Position numbers and translations under genes: made by a program
Source of the DNA: Stieleria mannarensis
Lineage (GTDB): Bacteria > Planctomycetota > Planctomycetia > Pirellulales > Pirellulaceae
Assembly: GCF_014154935.1 (NCBI RefSeq)
Contig: NZ_JACEHH010000030.1
Coordinates: 1-64,000 of the forward strand
Direction: 5' to 3'
DNA: 64,000 nucleotides
In this document: piece after piece, positions 37,429 through 46,637 of the stretch
How the letters are laid out: each line of letters starts with the position of its first letter
Position numbering within the stretch: position 1 is the stretch's first letter
Notes under the pieces: model-generated
Databases searched by the model: none
The model's input: only the letters and a program-made list of their open reading frames with translations
What the model was told of the DNA's origin: nothing

Positions 37429-38343
37429 TCAAACCAGACCACTAGTGTCCTGTCGAATCGCCGAAACCAACTCGGCGATCGCCTGCTCGAGCAGTTCGGT
37501 GCCTCCGAATCGCATGCCCAGTGTCTGAATCTTATCAGTGACGATTTCATTCTTGGCCGTCTTGGCCGGGCCGGTAATTTCCGAGGGGCTATCGGTGATC
37601 CGCTTGGCGATTTCGGCGACTTCAAAATCGCTGATCATCCGGTCGCAGCAATTGTAGGTTTCCCCGGCGATCGAGTCGTCTTGGCCGAGCAACAGCAACG
37701 CGGCTTTGGCGACATCGTCAGCGTGGACGGCCTTGCCACCGCCGCGGGCGTCGACCGCTTTGCCGGCGCAAATCGCGGCGACCAAGTCGTACCAGCGTGA
37801 TTGGTTGACCGGCCTGGCCACGCCGTAGATCGAGGGCGGGCGGAGGTTGGCCGCGACCAGTTTTCCGCTTACGCCATAATGGTGCACCACGGTTTCGATC
37901 GATGCCTTGCAGGCACCGTACAGCGTCGACGGCAACAGCGGGTGAGTTTCGTCCAGCGGGCGATCGGGCAGCACGGTGTCGTGGACGGTTCCCGACGAGA
38001 TGAAGATGAATTTTTTGACGCCGGCCCGTTGGGCGGCGTCGAGCAATTGCAGCGATCCGGTCGCATTGCGGTGCCAGTATTTCAGCGGGTCATCGCCGCT
38101 GTCCATGAACGACGCTCCGCCGCGAAACAGCCCGGCGTGGATCACCGCGTCGGCCCCGGCGACCAGGTGTTCGGCTTGCATCAGGTTTCCTAATTCGCCC
38201 TCGACCCAGTGCACGTCGGAGGATTCGGCGATGGTCGCGCTCGGGCTGCGGTACCAGGCGGTGACTTCGTGACCTTGGTCGATCAAGCGGCTGATCAGGT
38301 GGCGGCCCAGGAAGCCGGTTCCGCCGGTGATTGCGATTCGCAT
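37429..38343 (-). CDS. NAD-dependent epimerase/dehydratase family protein
   Basis: This 304-residue extended SDR protein starts MRIAITGGTGFLGRHLISRL with the GxxGxxG cofactor loop. It has SSGTVHD at the active-site strand and a YxxxK pair (STLYGACKASIE). It is compact and resembles general NAD(P)-dependent epimerases and reductases; the substrate is unknown. It stands alone, convergent with the DUF4465-like gene. Confidence 0.87.
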   Translation of the reverse strand: MRIAITGGTGFLGRHLISRLIDQGHEVTAWYRSPSATIAESSDVHWVEGELGNLMQAEHLVAGADAVIHAGLFRGGASFMDSGDDPLKYWHRNATGSLQLLDAAQRAGVKKFIFISSGTVHDTVLPDRPLDETHPLLPSTLYGACKASIETVVHHYGVSGKLVAANLRPPSIYGVARPVNQSRWYDLVAAICAGKAVDARGGGKAVHADDVAKAALLLLGQDDSIAGETYNCCDRMISDFEVAEIAKRITDSPSEITGPAKTAKNEIVTDKIQTLGMRFGGTELLEQAIAELVSAIRQDTSGLV

Positions 38344-38724
38344 CGGAGGGTTGTGGTGGCGCGGTGCGGTGGTCGGTTTCTGCCACCCATTATTGAAACT
38401 CTTGCCCGCGCAGCAAACAACCGCCTCGAGCAGTCACAGCGATCGATTCCTTTCGGGCTGCCTGCGGGGGCGGTTGTGCGATGGAGAGGTGAGGTGTGGT
38501 GGGGGGGCGAGGGGCCGGGCCGTTGCTGCCGCCGGGGTGTCGCGGTTTGCCGTAAAAATCGACGTGGGGTTGATGTTGGGCCCGCCGGCTGGCGTCCATT
38601 GGCTCAGATCGCATTGTGGCGTCTGTGCGTTGGCGTCGGTGTTGGGGCCCCAGGTTGCAACTCGATGGTCGCGGCAATGGGCCGGCACGGCCCGGGGTGA
38701 AACGGCTTACGGGGGGGCAGCGGT
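38344..38724. other. G-rich gene-free region
   Basis: About 380 bp between two minus-strand genes. I see no credible gene, known repeat family or RNA in it. It is rich in GGCGGGG-type runs. Confidence 0.5.
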
Positions 38725-38919
38725 TTAGTTGCCCATGGCGCCGGCGATCGCGGCTCCCGATTTGTCGAAGCTTTTTTGGGTCTCGGAGGTCAACGTGGCG
38801 ACCGAGCCGATGCAAACGGCGATGATCAGGGCGAGCATCACGGCGTATTCAACAGCCGTTGTACCCTCCTCATCCCGCCACAGCGTCTGTCGCTCGGGGA
38901 GTTCGTCTTGTTTGGTCAT
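38725..38919 (-). CDS. Flp/Fap-type pilin component
   Basis: A 64-residue protein with the Flp pilin signature: DEEGTTAVEYAVMLALIIAV, where the prepilin peptidase would cut after the Gly and Glu lies at about position 5 of the mature chain, then a hydrophobic helix. Flp pilins build tight-adherence (Tad) pili. The ATG at 38919 is preferred over one at 38964, since Flp leaders are short. No tad genes are in the window, so it is an orphan pilin here. Confidence 0.87.
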   Translation of the reverse strand: MTKQDELPERQTLWRDEEGTTAVEYAVMLALIIAVCIGSVATLTSETQKSFDKSGAAIAGAMGN

Positions 38920-39189
38920 GGTGGGGGTATATCTTTTTGGTCGGTTTTCTCGTGGAAAAGGCACAGCCGATGAAACATAGGCCAGAAACCTGCGTACTCA
39001 CTGCCAATACGTACACTTTTTGGGTGGCCGAGCGAGCTGCCGGCGGCGCCGCGGTAGGGATTAGAACGCCCATTCGGATTGCCCGGCGTGTCGAGGCGGT
39101 TCACGCTGTACATTGTCATCGGTTGGCTCGCGTTTTACCCTGTTGCGGGCTCATTGGTGCGGGCTCATTCCCCTTCAACCCCAGTTTCG

Positions 39190-40956
39190 ATGATCGGTCC
39201 AGTATTCAATCGCGAGGCGACCGTCGTTCCCAAGCGTCCCAAGACGTATTTGGCGCGTGGTTTGTATTTGATCGCCCTGTTCGGATTGCTCTGCACCGGC
39301 TATCTGGTGCTGGACGGTTCGCGTTCGCTGGCGACGGTGTCCGATTCGGCTCGGTTCGGCGGCTGGATGTTCCTGTTGCTCGCTCCGCTGCAATTGCTGG
39401 TGCTGTCCAGTCTGGCGGCGGTGGGTTCGGCGGCCAGCGTGGCACAGGAGAAAGATCGGCGGACGTTGCTGTTGTTGTTGATGACGCGGTTGAGCGGTTT
39501 TGAGGTCGTGGTGGGGAAGTTGGCGGCGACGCTGCTGGGGCCGCTGGCGATGTTGTTGGCGGCGTTGCCGTTTTTCTTGGTGCTGCCGCTGCTGGGTGGT
39601 GTTTCTCCCGGTCAGGTGTTTTCGGTGTTTCTGGTGACCGCTGCGACGGTGGTGTTCTCCGGTTCGGTCGGCACCGTGGTCGGGTTGTGGCGTGAGAAGA
39701 CGTTCCAGGCGATTGCGTTGACGGTGTTGACGTTGTTGATGCTGGTCGGTGCGGGCGAGATTCTGATCGCGTTGGCGAATTTGCCCGAGGCGGTGTCGTT
39801 GGCGGTCAGCCCGGTGCGTGCCCTGGGGGCGGCGGCCTCGCCGCTGGCGAGTCTTTCGCAGCAGACGTCGTTGGGGGTGTGGTTGTTCACGTCGATCACC
39901 CTGGCGGGATCGGTCGTGGTGCTGGCCGTCGGTGTCGCCCGGGTGCGGATTTGGAACCCGTCACGTGAGGTTCGGATGAAGGCCCCCGAACCGGAGACGA
40001 GTGAGGATTTGGAGACGCAGGAGGCGCCGAGCAGTTGGAAGGTCCGCGCGCCGCGTCAGGTTTGGAAGAACCCGATCCTTTGGCGTGAGGTCCGCACTTG
40101 GGCCTATGGCCGCAAGGTGGTCGTGATTCGGATGGCGTTCGCGGCGTTGTTCCTGTTGGGTGCGGCGGTGATTTACGGCCAGATGCAAAACGGGACGGCC
40201 TATGAGTCGGCGGCCCGGATCGGCCGCGCGTTGCCGGCGGCGACCTTGCCGGTCGCCGCGATCGGCGTGGTCAGTTTGGTGTTGATCAACGCGTTGGCCG
40301 TCAACGCGGTGACCGGTGAACGGGACGGGTTGGCGTTGGACCTGTTGTTGGTCACCGATTTGAGTCCCCGCGAATTCGTGTTCGGCAAATTGCTGGGCGT
40401 GTTGTATGTCGGCAAGGAGATGATTCTGTTGCCGTTGGGATTGTTGTTGTTTTTGGCGGCCAACGGTGTGATGACGTATGAGAACATGGTCTATGCGATG
40501 CTCGGCTCGGCGATCTTGTATGTGTTCGTCGCGATGTTGGGGATCCATGCGGGGCTGAACTATGTGGCTGGACGGACAGCGACGCTGGCGAGTTTGGGGA
40601 CGGTGTTCTTTCTGTGCGTCGGGATCGCGATTTGCATGACGATCATGGTCAGTTTTCGCGGTGCGTTTCAGCTGCAATTGGCGCCGTTCTTGGTCATGAT
40701 CTTGGGCGGCGGTGCGGCGTTGTTCGCGTCGTTGGGATGGCGGAATCCGTCTTCGGCGATCTTCCTGGCCTCGTTCACGTTGCCGTTGATCACGTTTTAT
40801 TCGATCACTCAGTTCTTGCTGCAAACCGATCACCTGTTCGTGTTCTTTTCGATGGCGGTCGGTTATGGTTTTACGATTGCCGCGTTGATGATTCCCGCAC
40901 TCAGCGAATTCGATGTGTCGCTCGAACGCGATCGAGGGGCCGAGGGGAATGGCTGA
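39190..40956 (+). CDS. ABC-type transport system permease
   Basis: This protein of 588 residues from ATG 39190 (the frame is open from 39079) has about 12 transmembrane spans in two halves, with a cytoplasmic linker near residues 255-300. Segments such as LLLLMTRLSGFEVVVGKLAA and DLLLVTDLSPREFVFGKLL are typical of ABC-2 type permeases of the NatB/gliding-type family. The internal duplication (each half with an EKDRRTL or ERDGLALD motif) indicates fusion of two permease units. No ATPase gene is adjacent. The TTG start of the next gene follows its stop directly. Confidence 0.85.
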   Translation: MIGPVFNREATVVPKRPKTYLARGLYLIALFGLLCTGYLVLDGSRSLATVSDSARFGGWMFLLLAPLQLLVLSSLAAVGSAASVAQEKDRRTLLLLLMTRLSGFEVVVGKLAATLLGPLAMLLAALPFFLVLPLLGGVSPGQVFSVFLVTAATVVFSGSVGTVVGLWREKTFQAIALTVLTLLMLVGAGEILIALANLPEAVSLAVSPVRALGAAASPLASLSQQTSLGVWLFTSITLAGSVVVLAVGVARVRIWNPSREVRMKAPEPETSEDLETQEAPSSWKVRAPRQVWKNPILWREVRTWAYGRKVVVIRMAFAALFLLGAAVIYGQMQNGTAYESAARIGRALPAATLPVAAIGVVSLVLINALAVNAVTGERDGLALDLLLVTDLSPREFVFGKLLGVLYVGKEMILLPLGLLLFLAANGVMTYENMVYAMLGSAILYVFVAMLGIHAGLNYVAGRTATLASLGTVFFLCVGIAICMTIMVSFRGAFQLQLAPFLVMILGGGAALFASLGWRNPSSAIFLASFTLPLITFYSITQFLLQTDHLFVFFSMAVGYGFTIAALMIPALSEFDVSLERDRGAEGNG

Positions 40957-42249
40957 TTGAGCGAGCTGGTGCAGTATGTCGGCTGGCTGGTGCCGATGGC
41001 GGTTTTGGTGTTGCTGAGTGCGTTGTTCAGCGGCAGCGAGGCGGCCCTGTTCTCGTTGACGTTGCGACAGCGCCGGCAACTTCGTCGCGGCGGTGTGGGC
41101 GGTCGCATTGCCGACCGGATGCTAGGCGATTCGGAGAAGTTGCTCTCGGCGATTCTGTTTTGGAATTTGCTGATCAACATGACGTACTTTGCGATCGCGT
41201 CGATCGTCGCCAGCCGCTTGGATGCGTCGGCCGATGCCGGGGCGAGCGTCGCATTGGTGTTCACGTCGGCCAGTTTGTTGGCGATCATCTTCTTCAGCGA
41301 GATGCTGCCCAAGAGTCTGGCGCTATTGGCCCCGATGCAGGCGTCGGTGTTGCTCGCGCCGGCGTTGAATTTGGCGGTGCGGTTGGTCAGCCCGCTGTTG
41401 CCGATCATCAAGACATCCAATCTGTTGGCCAGCCGATTGCTGTGGCCATCGTTTCAACCGGAGAACGAGATCGATTTGGCAGACATCGAACGCGCCGTCG
41501 AACTGGGGACCGACGATGCGGCGTTGATGGCGCGAGAGCGGTTGGCGCTGCAGAATCTGGTCGCCATCGCGGAAATGCGGGCGAGTGAATTGATGCGGCC
41601 CCGCAGTCGTCTGCATCTGGTCGAATCACCGATCCAAGCCGACGTGCTGTTTTCCCAATCGCCCCCGGGCGGCTACGCGATCATCACCGATCAGTCCGGC
41701 GAGACGATGATCGGGGCGCTGGGGGTGAGGATGTTGCGGCCGAGTCAGATCGATCATTTCGAAGACCTGGTCGAACCGGTGATCTATGTTCCCTGGTCCG
41801 CACCGGTCGCGCGGGTGTTGGATCAACTCGATCAGAATGACTTGAGCGTTGCGATTGTGGTGGACGAGTACGGCGACGGGATCGGTGCGCTGTCGATCGA
41901 CCGGATCTTTCGACGGATGTTGGCGCCCGAGCATGACCAATTCGAAGAGGATGCCGATTCGGCGGCGATCGAGCAGATCGAACCCGATCTTTATCACGTC
42001 GCCGGTGGCATCTCGCTGCGGCAGTTGGCAAAACAATTGGCCGTCGACGTCCCCGACGGATCGGTGGCGACGGTCGCCGGGTTCATCCAACGACACAACG
42101 AACGCTTGCCCCGGTTGGGCGATCAAGCCACGTTGGAAGACTATGTGTTGACGGTGGTCGAAGAAAATGAGGGAGCACTTCGGATCGAAGTCCGGCGTCA
42201 GTGGCCGTCTGACCCCTCCGGCTGGAACGACGAGAGGGACGCCCGGTGA
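40957..42249 (+). CDS. CNNM/CorC-type transporter (DUF21-CBS-CorC_HlyC)
   Basis: The 430-residue protein (TTG start immediately after the permease stop) has an N-terminal DUF21/CNNM membrane domain with the entry motif SALFSGSEAALFSLT. CBS-like domains lie in the middle (VAIVVDEYGDGIGALS), followed by a C-terminal CorC/HlyC domain (DLYHVAGGISLRQLAK). The family transports or regulates Mg2+ or Co2+. Its stop overlaps the start of the next, related gene (GTGA). Confidence 0.9.
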   Translation: MSELVQYVGWLVPMAVLVLLSALFSGSEAALFSLTLRQRRQLRRGGVGGRIADRMLGDSEKLLSAILFWNLLINMTYFAIASIVASRLDASADAGASVALVFTSASLLAIIFFSEMLPKSLALLAPMQASVLLAPALNLAVRLVSPLLPIIKTSNLLASRLLWPSFQPENEIDLADIERAVELGTDDAALMARERLALQNLVAIAEMRASELMRPRSRLHLVESPIQADVLFSQSPPGGYAIITDQSGETMIGALGVRMLRPSQIDHFEDLVEPVIYVPWSAPVARVLDQLDQNDLSVAIVVDEYGDGIGALSIDRIFRRMLAPEHDQFEEDADSAAIEQIEPDLYHVAGGISLRQLAKQLAVDVPDGSVATVAGFIQRHNERLPRLGDQATLEDYVLTVVEENEGALRIEVRRQWPSDPSGWNDERDAR

Positions 42250-43190
42250 TCTTTTTCGCGATCCTGTTGTTCTTGTTCGGCTTGGTTCTGAGCGCTTTCT
42301 TCAGCGGCAGTGAGACCGGAATGTATCGGGTCTCTCGAACCCGACTCGTGCTGGACGGCTTGGGCGGATCGCGGAGCGCGCGGGCGCTGATCTGGGTTCT
42401 CAATCGACCGGCGCTATTCGTCGCGACGGCACTGGTGGGAAACAACCTGGCGAATTTTCTGACCAGTTTCGCGATCGTCCTGGCCGTGATCGCGCTGTTC
42501 GGTGATTCGTCGGCGGCGGAGTTGGTCGGACCGGTGCTGATGACCCCGGTCGTGTTTGTCTTTGGCGAGCTGTTGCCCAAACACTGGTTCTTTCAAGCCC
42601 CGTACCGGTTGTTGACGTTGGTGCGGCCGGTGCTGCTGTTGGCGACCGTGTTGTTCTTGCCGGTGTCGATCTTCTTGGGCGTGCTCGCCGCTGCGCTGGG
42701 CGCGTTGACCGGTCAGACGCCGTTTCGAATCTCCGTCGCCATGGCTCGCGGAGAACTGACGCAACTGTTCCGCGCCGGTGAGGAAGCCGGAATCCTGCAC
42801 TCCGGTCAGCGTTCACTGGCCGGTCAATTGTTCGAACTGGGCAGCGAACTCGCCGTCTCCTTTGCGGTCCCGTTGCATCGATTGGCGACGGTCGACCTGC
42901 CGATCGATAAGGACGCGACGATGGCGGCGGCGCGGCGTCAGAACCACCCGATCGTGTTGGTCCAACGGAAAAAGAGGGTCGTCGGCTACCTGAGGTATTC
43001 GGAACTGGCGACCGGCAAGGCCCAGGTGGAAATTCGGCCGGTGATCCGAGTCAGTCTGACCGAGCGTCACTTGACGACGCTCTTGAAGCTCTATGACGAG
43101 GCCAGCGAGGTCGCGCTGCTGTGTGACGAGAACGACGATGTCCGCCACGTCGTGACACGTCGGCAGTTGTTGCAGGCGATGACGAAGTAA
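42246..43190 (+). CDS. Second CNNM/CorC-type protein
   Basis: This 314-residue protein (GTG start overlapping the previous stop) has the same DUF21 entry motif (SAFFSGSETGMYRVS) and CBS-like repeats but lacks the C-terminal CorC/HlyC domain. The two overlapping paralogues may form a heteromeric transporter. This is inferred from gene overlap and shared domain order. Confidence 0.88.
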   Translation: MIFFAILLFLFGLVLSAFFSGSETGMYRVSRTRLVLDGLGGSRSARALIWVLNRPALFVATALVGNNLANFLTSFAIVLAVIALFGDSSAAELVGPVLMTPVVFVFGELLPKHWFFQAPYRLLTLVRPVLLLATVLFLPVSIFLGVLAAALGALTGQTPFRISVAMARGELTQLFRAGEEAGILHSGQRSLAGQLFELGSELAVSFAVPLHRLATVDLPIDKDATMAAARRQNHPIVLVQRKKRVVGYLRYSELATGKAQVEIRPVIRVSLTERHLTTLLKLYDEASEVALLCDENDDVRHVVTRRQLLQAMTK

Positions 43191-43208
43191 GAAACGCGGG
43201 TTCAGGGT

Positions 43209-43287
43209 GTAGCGGAAGCCGCCAAGGCTTTCGACACGCCATGTGGCGTCGCCGCACCAGTGCGAAACTCTTGGCGAGTTCCGCTAC
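43209..43287. repeat. Family B inverted repeat
   Basis: GTAGCGGAAGCCGCCAAGGC and CTCTTGGCGAGTTCCGCTAC face each other over 79 bp around a GCCATGTGGC centre, between the convergent ends of the CNNM gene and the small gene at 43300. Confidence 0.9.
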
Positions 43288-43299
43288 GGGAAATGCCGG

Positions 43300-43644
43300 C
43301 TACGATTTGCTGTAGCCCAGGTTGGTGATCACCAACAGCATTTCGTCACAGGTGATGTAGCGCCGATGGTGTTCCAGTTTGTACTGGTCGATCGCCAATG
43401 CCAATTCACGCCCGGCCTCGGAAAGTCCGTCATGGGAACTGCCGAATTGTCGCCGCTCCGCGCCGGCTTTCGATCCGCCTTGGCGACGTCGATCGACGAA
43501 TCCCTCGCTACCTGGGCCCGGTGAACTCTGCCCCTGTGATCCCTGGCGCTGAGCTTCCTGACGCGGCCCGGTCACCGGGGGGGCGATCGGCGCGGTTTGG
43601 AAATCACTTGATGGCGTTGGGGTGGAAGCGTTGAATAGCGACAT
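43300..43644 (-). CDS. Small conserved planctomycete-type protein
   Basis: A 114-residue soluble protein with a disordered Pro/Gln-rich first half and a conserved-looking end: ERRQFGSSHDGLSEAGRELA, then IDQYKLEHHRRYITCDEMLL. I recall similar small proteins from other planctomycetes, but their function is unknown. GAGAG upstream of the ATG supports the start. Its N-terminus (MSLFNAS) suits a cytoplasmic protein. Confidence 0.72.
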   Translation of the reverse strand: MSLFNASTPTPSSDFQTAPIAPPVTGPRQEAQRQGSQGQSSPGPGSEGFVDRRRQGGSKAGAERRQFGSSHDGLSEAGRELALAIDQYKLEHHRRYITCDEMLLVITNLGYSKS

Positions 43645-43975
43645 AAAGAGCTCTCGTTCTTTGAAGGGACTGTAGACGGAATGGGCTTTGAGACTTCCGT
43701 TCGGCGTCGTTAATGGTGGTTACAGTGACGCTGTTGGTCGGTCGTGTAGGCCCTGGCCCGCGCAGTTCGTCACTCAACCGTAGTTCATTCGCGGGGGTGA
43801 CGCGGTGTGAGAGGCCGAAAAACACGCTGGCAACCGGCAGGGAAAACCCGCTGGTGCGTTTTAGGTTCCGGTTGCGGGTGTCGTCGGCGAGCGCCAACCC
43901 GGAGAATCGGAACCATCGGGAAAACACTCCGTCGACTGCCGTGTCGTTTCCCGTTGGGCCGGACAGTCGCCTTCC

Positions 43976-44042
43976 TCTCCGAGGTCGGCGCGGGGCGAAG
44001 CTTCGCTATTGCGCGTGCGCCGAGTTCGGAGAACACGGCGAC
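43976..44042. repeat. Family A hairpin, single copy
   Basis: GTCGCCTTCCTCTCCGAGGT and CGAGTTCGGAGAACACGGCG flank a GCTTCGCTATTGCGC centre over 67 bp. The preceding GTTGGGCCGGACA matches the flank seen in the array at 16.8 kb. The region 43645-44082 contains no gene. Confidence 0.85.
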
Positions 44043-44082
44043 TGTATTCCGCGGCAACCCAAGTTTAAAAGTGGACCTCGCC

Positions 44083-45060
44083 CTAACGGCGGGTCCCTTG
44101 ATCGGCCTGCTGGGCAGCCAATTGTTCAGGCGTCAGCAGGTACTCGCTCCAGCCGCTCGATTCGACCAGTTGGCGATCGAGTTGCAGGGCACGTGCGACC
44201 GAGCGGCTGGCCAAGTCCGCCCTGCCCTTCTCCAGTTCGATGGCGGCGATTTGCAGATGCGGTTCGGCGCGTTGCGGGTCGCTCTCGGCCGCTTTGGCGA
44301 AATGTTTGACCGCGATTTCGGGTCGGTTCAGGTTTCGCATCGCGATCCCACGCAGCATGTGCACGCGGGTCGGCGCGGCGGATTCGTCGCCGGTCGGGTC
44401 AAGCTGGTCGAGCGTCGCGACGATGCGATCGTATTGATTGCTGTTCAGATACAGTTCGGCGACTTGCAGTTTGGCGTCGATGAAATCCGGCTGCAGGGCG
44501 AGGGCGCGGTGGTAGGCGGCCAGGGCCTCTTGTTCGTTGCCTTTTTGTCGCAAACAGTCGCCACGGAGGGTCCAAATTTCCGCTGAGCCTCGTTCGGAGG
44601 CCAACGCGATCTCACTTTGCCGTTCGGCTTTTTCCAGTTGTCCTTCTTGCAGGTACATTTCGCCCAGCCGGCCGACCAGCCGCGGGTCGCCTGCGCTTAG
44701 TGCAACCGCTTTCTCCATGTGCTCGATCGCGGAAACTCGCCGCCCGCGGTTCCAATACGCTTCGGCCAATCCGCGATGGGCGCGGTCGTCTTTCTCCGAC
44801 AGCGCCAACGCTTCGGCGAAAAGCTGCTCGGCGTCGTTCCACTTTCCCACCCGCATTTTCTGCAAGCCCTGACGCGACAGTTTGCGTGCGGCGATCGATT
44901 GGCGGCTTTCCCCGATCCCTTGAATCGCGCGGCATCCGGCCGACGAGCAGCACAGCAAGACCAGGACGGAGGCCCAGGCGATCAGTCGGCGCGGCGTGCG
45001 ATCCGCCCGTGCGATCACGGGGCATTGCAAGATCGTCAAAGAGCGGATGCTCAATCGCAC
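44083..45060 (-). CDS. TPR-repeat lipoprotein
   Basis: From the GTG at 45060 this encodes about 325 residues; a GTG at 45018 is also plausible. A signal segment ends in a lipobox (VLLCCSSAGC), after which come about six tetratricopeptide repeats (AEQLFAEALALSEKDDRAHR, then AIEHMEKAVALSAGDPRLVG). It is probably a periplasmic lipoprotein that organises a protein complex. It is divergent from the small gene at 45254. The reading frame extends further upstream, but that part does not look like a protein start. Confidence 0.8.
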   Translation of the reverse strand: MRLSIRSLTILQCPVIARADRTPRRLIAWASVLVLLCCSSAGCRAIQGIGESRQSIAARKLSRQGLQKMRVGKWNDAEQLFAEALALSEKDDRAHRGLAEAYWNRGRRVSAIEHMEKAVALSAGDPRLVGRLGEMYLQEGQLEKAERQSEIALASERGSAEIWTLRGDCLRQKGNEQEALAAYHRALALQPDFIDAKLQVAELYLNSNQYDRIVATLDQLDPTGDESAAPTRVHMLRGIAMRNLNRPEIAVKHFAKAAESDPQRAEPHLQIAAIELEKGRADLASRSVARALQLDRQLVESSGWSEYLLTPEQLAAQQADQGTRR

Positions 45061-45253
45061 GCGGGTCACCCGGCAGTGTGGGGGGACGGTGTGTTCGCGC
45101 CCTCGCGCGGTCAAACTACAACGAGTCGGAGATGTTCTTCGGCATCGCGCCTCATTGACAGCAGTGAGAAATACCAGCGAAATGCGTTCCACTGCAATTG
45201 CGTCTTTTTCGTCCCCAATTTTCCCCGCCAATCGGTTCTGCCCCGCCACTGTC

Positions 45254-45694
45254 ATGCCTGCTCAATTCGATTCCTTCGGTGTTCGATTCCTGTACCCCGA
45301 CAACTGGACGGTCGCTGACCGTGGCGAGGACGAGGGGGATCGGGGGGCAACGCTGGATTTTCCCGGGGGCGGGTTCTTCTCGCTGGAATTGACCGGCACC
45401 GAAGCGGTCGGTCCGCTGATCGACCGAATCGTCAGCACGATCGCGGCCGACTATGAAGACCTGGAGCGGGAAGACGTCACGTTGGACGTGGTGCCGCCCG
45501 GAACCGCGGTGACGGATCTAAGGTTTTATTACCTGGACTTGCTGATCGTCAGCCGGATCGCGGTCTTAAAACGGGGCGACGGTTCGGGCACAGACGACGT
45601 GTTGTTGGTGCAGATGCAGGCCGAAAGTCGCGACTTTGACAAGAACGAACCGGTGTTTGACGCGATCTTGAAACAGATCGCCGACGCCGGCTAG
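45254..45694 (+). CDS. Small conserved protein, PsbP/DcrB-like fold suspected
   Basis: A 146-residue protein with an N-terminal pattern FGVRFLYPDNWTVADR followed by LDFPGGGFFSLEL. This resembles the small alpha/beta domain of PsbP- or DcrB-like proteins (also seen in DUF1795). No signal peptide is seen. It is divergent from the TPR lipoprotein gene. Its TAG stop lies inside the left terminal repeat of the element at 45691-45924. Confidence 0.7.
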   Translation: MPAQFDSFGVRFLYPDNWTVADRGEDEGDRGATLDFPGGGFFSLELTGTEAVGPLIDRIVSTIAADYEDLEREDVTLDVVPPGTAVTDLRFYYLDLLIVSRIAVLKRGDGSGTDDVLLVQMQAESRDFDKNEPVFDAILKQIADAG

Positions 45695-45924
45695 GCTCTG
45701 ACTGAAATCCATGAGGCCTTGGCGGTCGGGCGCGAAAAGGGGACGGGGGTCAATAGCCGGTACGGCCCTCCGGGTGCTTCGCACTATTGACCCCCGTCCC
45801 CTTTTCGCGTCCCCAATAGCCGGTACGGCCCTCCGGGTGCTTCGCACTATTGACCCCCGTCCCCTTTTCGCGTCCCCTTTTCGCGTCCCCTTTTCGCTCG
45901 CGCGGTTATTCAGACAGAGCCTAG
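45691..45924. repeat. MITE-like element with CTAGGCT ends (family E)
   Basis: Terminal inverted repeats CTAGGCTCTGACTGAA (45691-45706) and TTCAGACAGAGCCTAG (45909-45924) differ at one base. Inside are direct copies of TAGCCGGTACGGCCCTCCGG (45754 and 45818 onward) and several ACCCCCGTCCCCTTTTCGCG blocks. Both flanking genes take their TAG stop from its ends. Confidence 0.88.
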
Positions 45925-46469
45925 ACCAGGTCTTGCTTGCGTTTTTTCCGCCGTCTTCGCGAGCATTCGCGGCAGACGCCGTTGATGATCATTTTGTGGC
46001 TCTCGACGCGAAAACCGTGCAATGCGGCCATCTGGTCCCGAATCGCGACCAGTTCATCGCTCTGGAATTCCAGCAGTTTTCGGCACCGGGTGCAGTACAG
46101 GTGATCGTGCTCGGGGTAGCCGTAATCGTGGTCGTAAACCGTCCGGCCATCAAGTTGAAAACTGTTCAGCAGTCCGGCATCGACACATTCACGCAGCGTG
46201 CGATACACCGTCGCGGTGCTGACGTAGTTGTCTTCTCCCCGTCGAGGCAGACGCTCGATCAGCTCTTCGGCATCAAAATGCTCGTGCTGGCTGAACACTT
46301 GTTCGATCAGAAACTTGCGCTGGCTGGTTTGGCGGAGGCCGCGCGATTGCAGGTACTCGCTGAAGCGTTCCTGGGGTGATAGCGCCGTCTCCAACGGCTG
46401 GACCTTGGTCGCAACCGTTTCGGAGCTTGATTTCGCGGTTTCGGAGGTCGATTCCGACAATTCAGCCAT
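45921..46469 (-). CDS. Fur family metal-responsive regulator
   Basis: The 182-residue protein has the Fur DNA-binding domain (SQRKFLIEQVF and VSTATVYRTLRECVDAGLL). Its metal-binding half has the histidine/cysteine site HDHLYCTRC plus a second cysteine pair (VCRECS). The first 35 residues are an acidic, Ser/Thr-rich extension. It could be Fur, Zur or PerR-like; the sequence alone does not decide. Its TAG stop lies inside the right end of the family E element. Confidence 0.93.
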   Translation of the reverse strand: MAELSESTSETAKSSSETVATKVQPLETALSPQERFSEYLQSRGLRQTSQRKFLIEQVFSQHEHFDAEELIERLPRRGEDNYVSTATVYRTLRECVDAGLLNSFQLDGRTVYDHDYGYPEHDHLYCTRCRKLLEFQSDELVAIRDQMAALHGFRVESHKMIINGVCRECSRRRRKKRKQDLV

Positions 46470-46637
46470 GATGGGAGAGTCAGAGAAAAGAAAGCATCAC
46501 CCCGTCAGCGTGGGGCGAGCGCCCGCTCGAGACGCTGTGTCGACGAGTTCCAGTCATGTAGAAGTCTACACGACCGGTCAATCGCTGTCTCCGGCGGGCG
46601 AGCGATTGCAATCGCTGCGGCGCGGCATTTGGCGACC

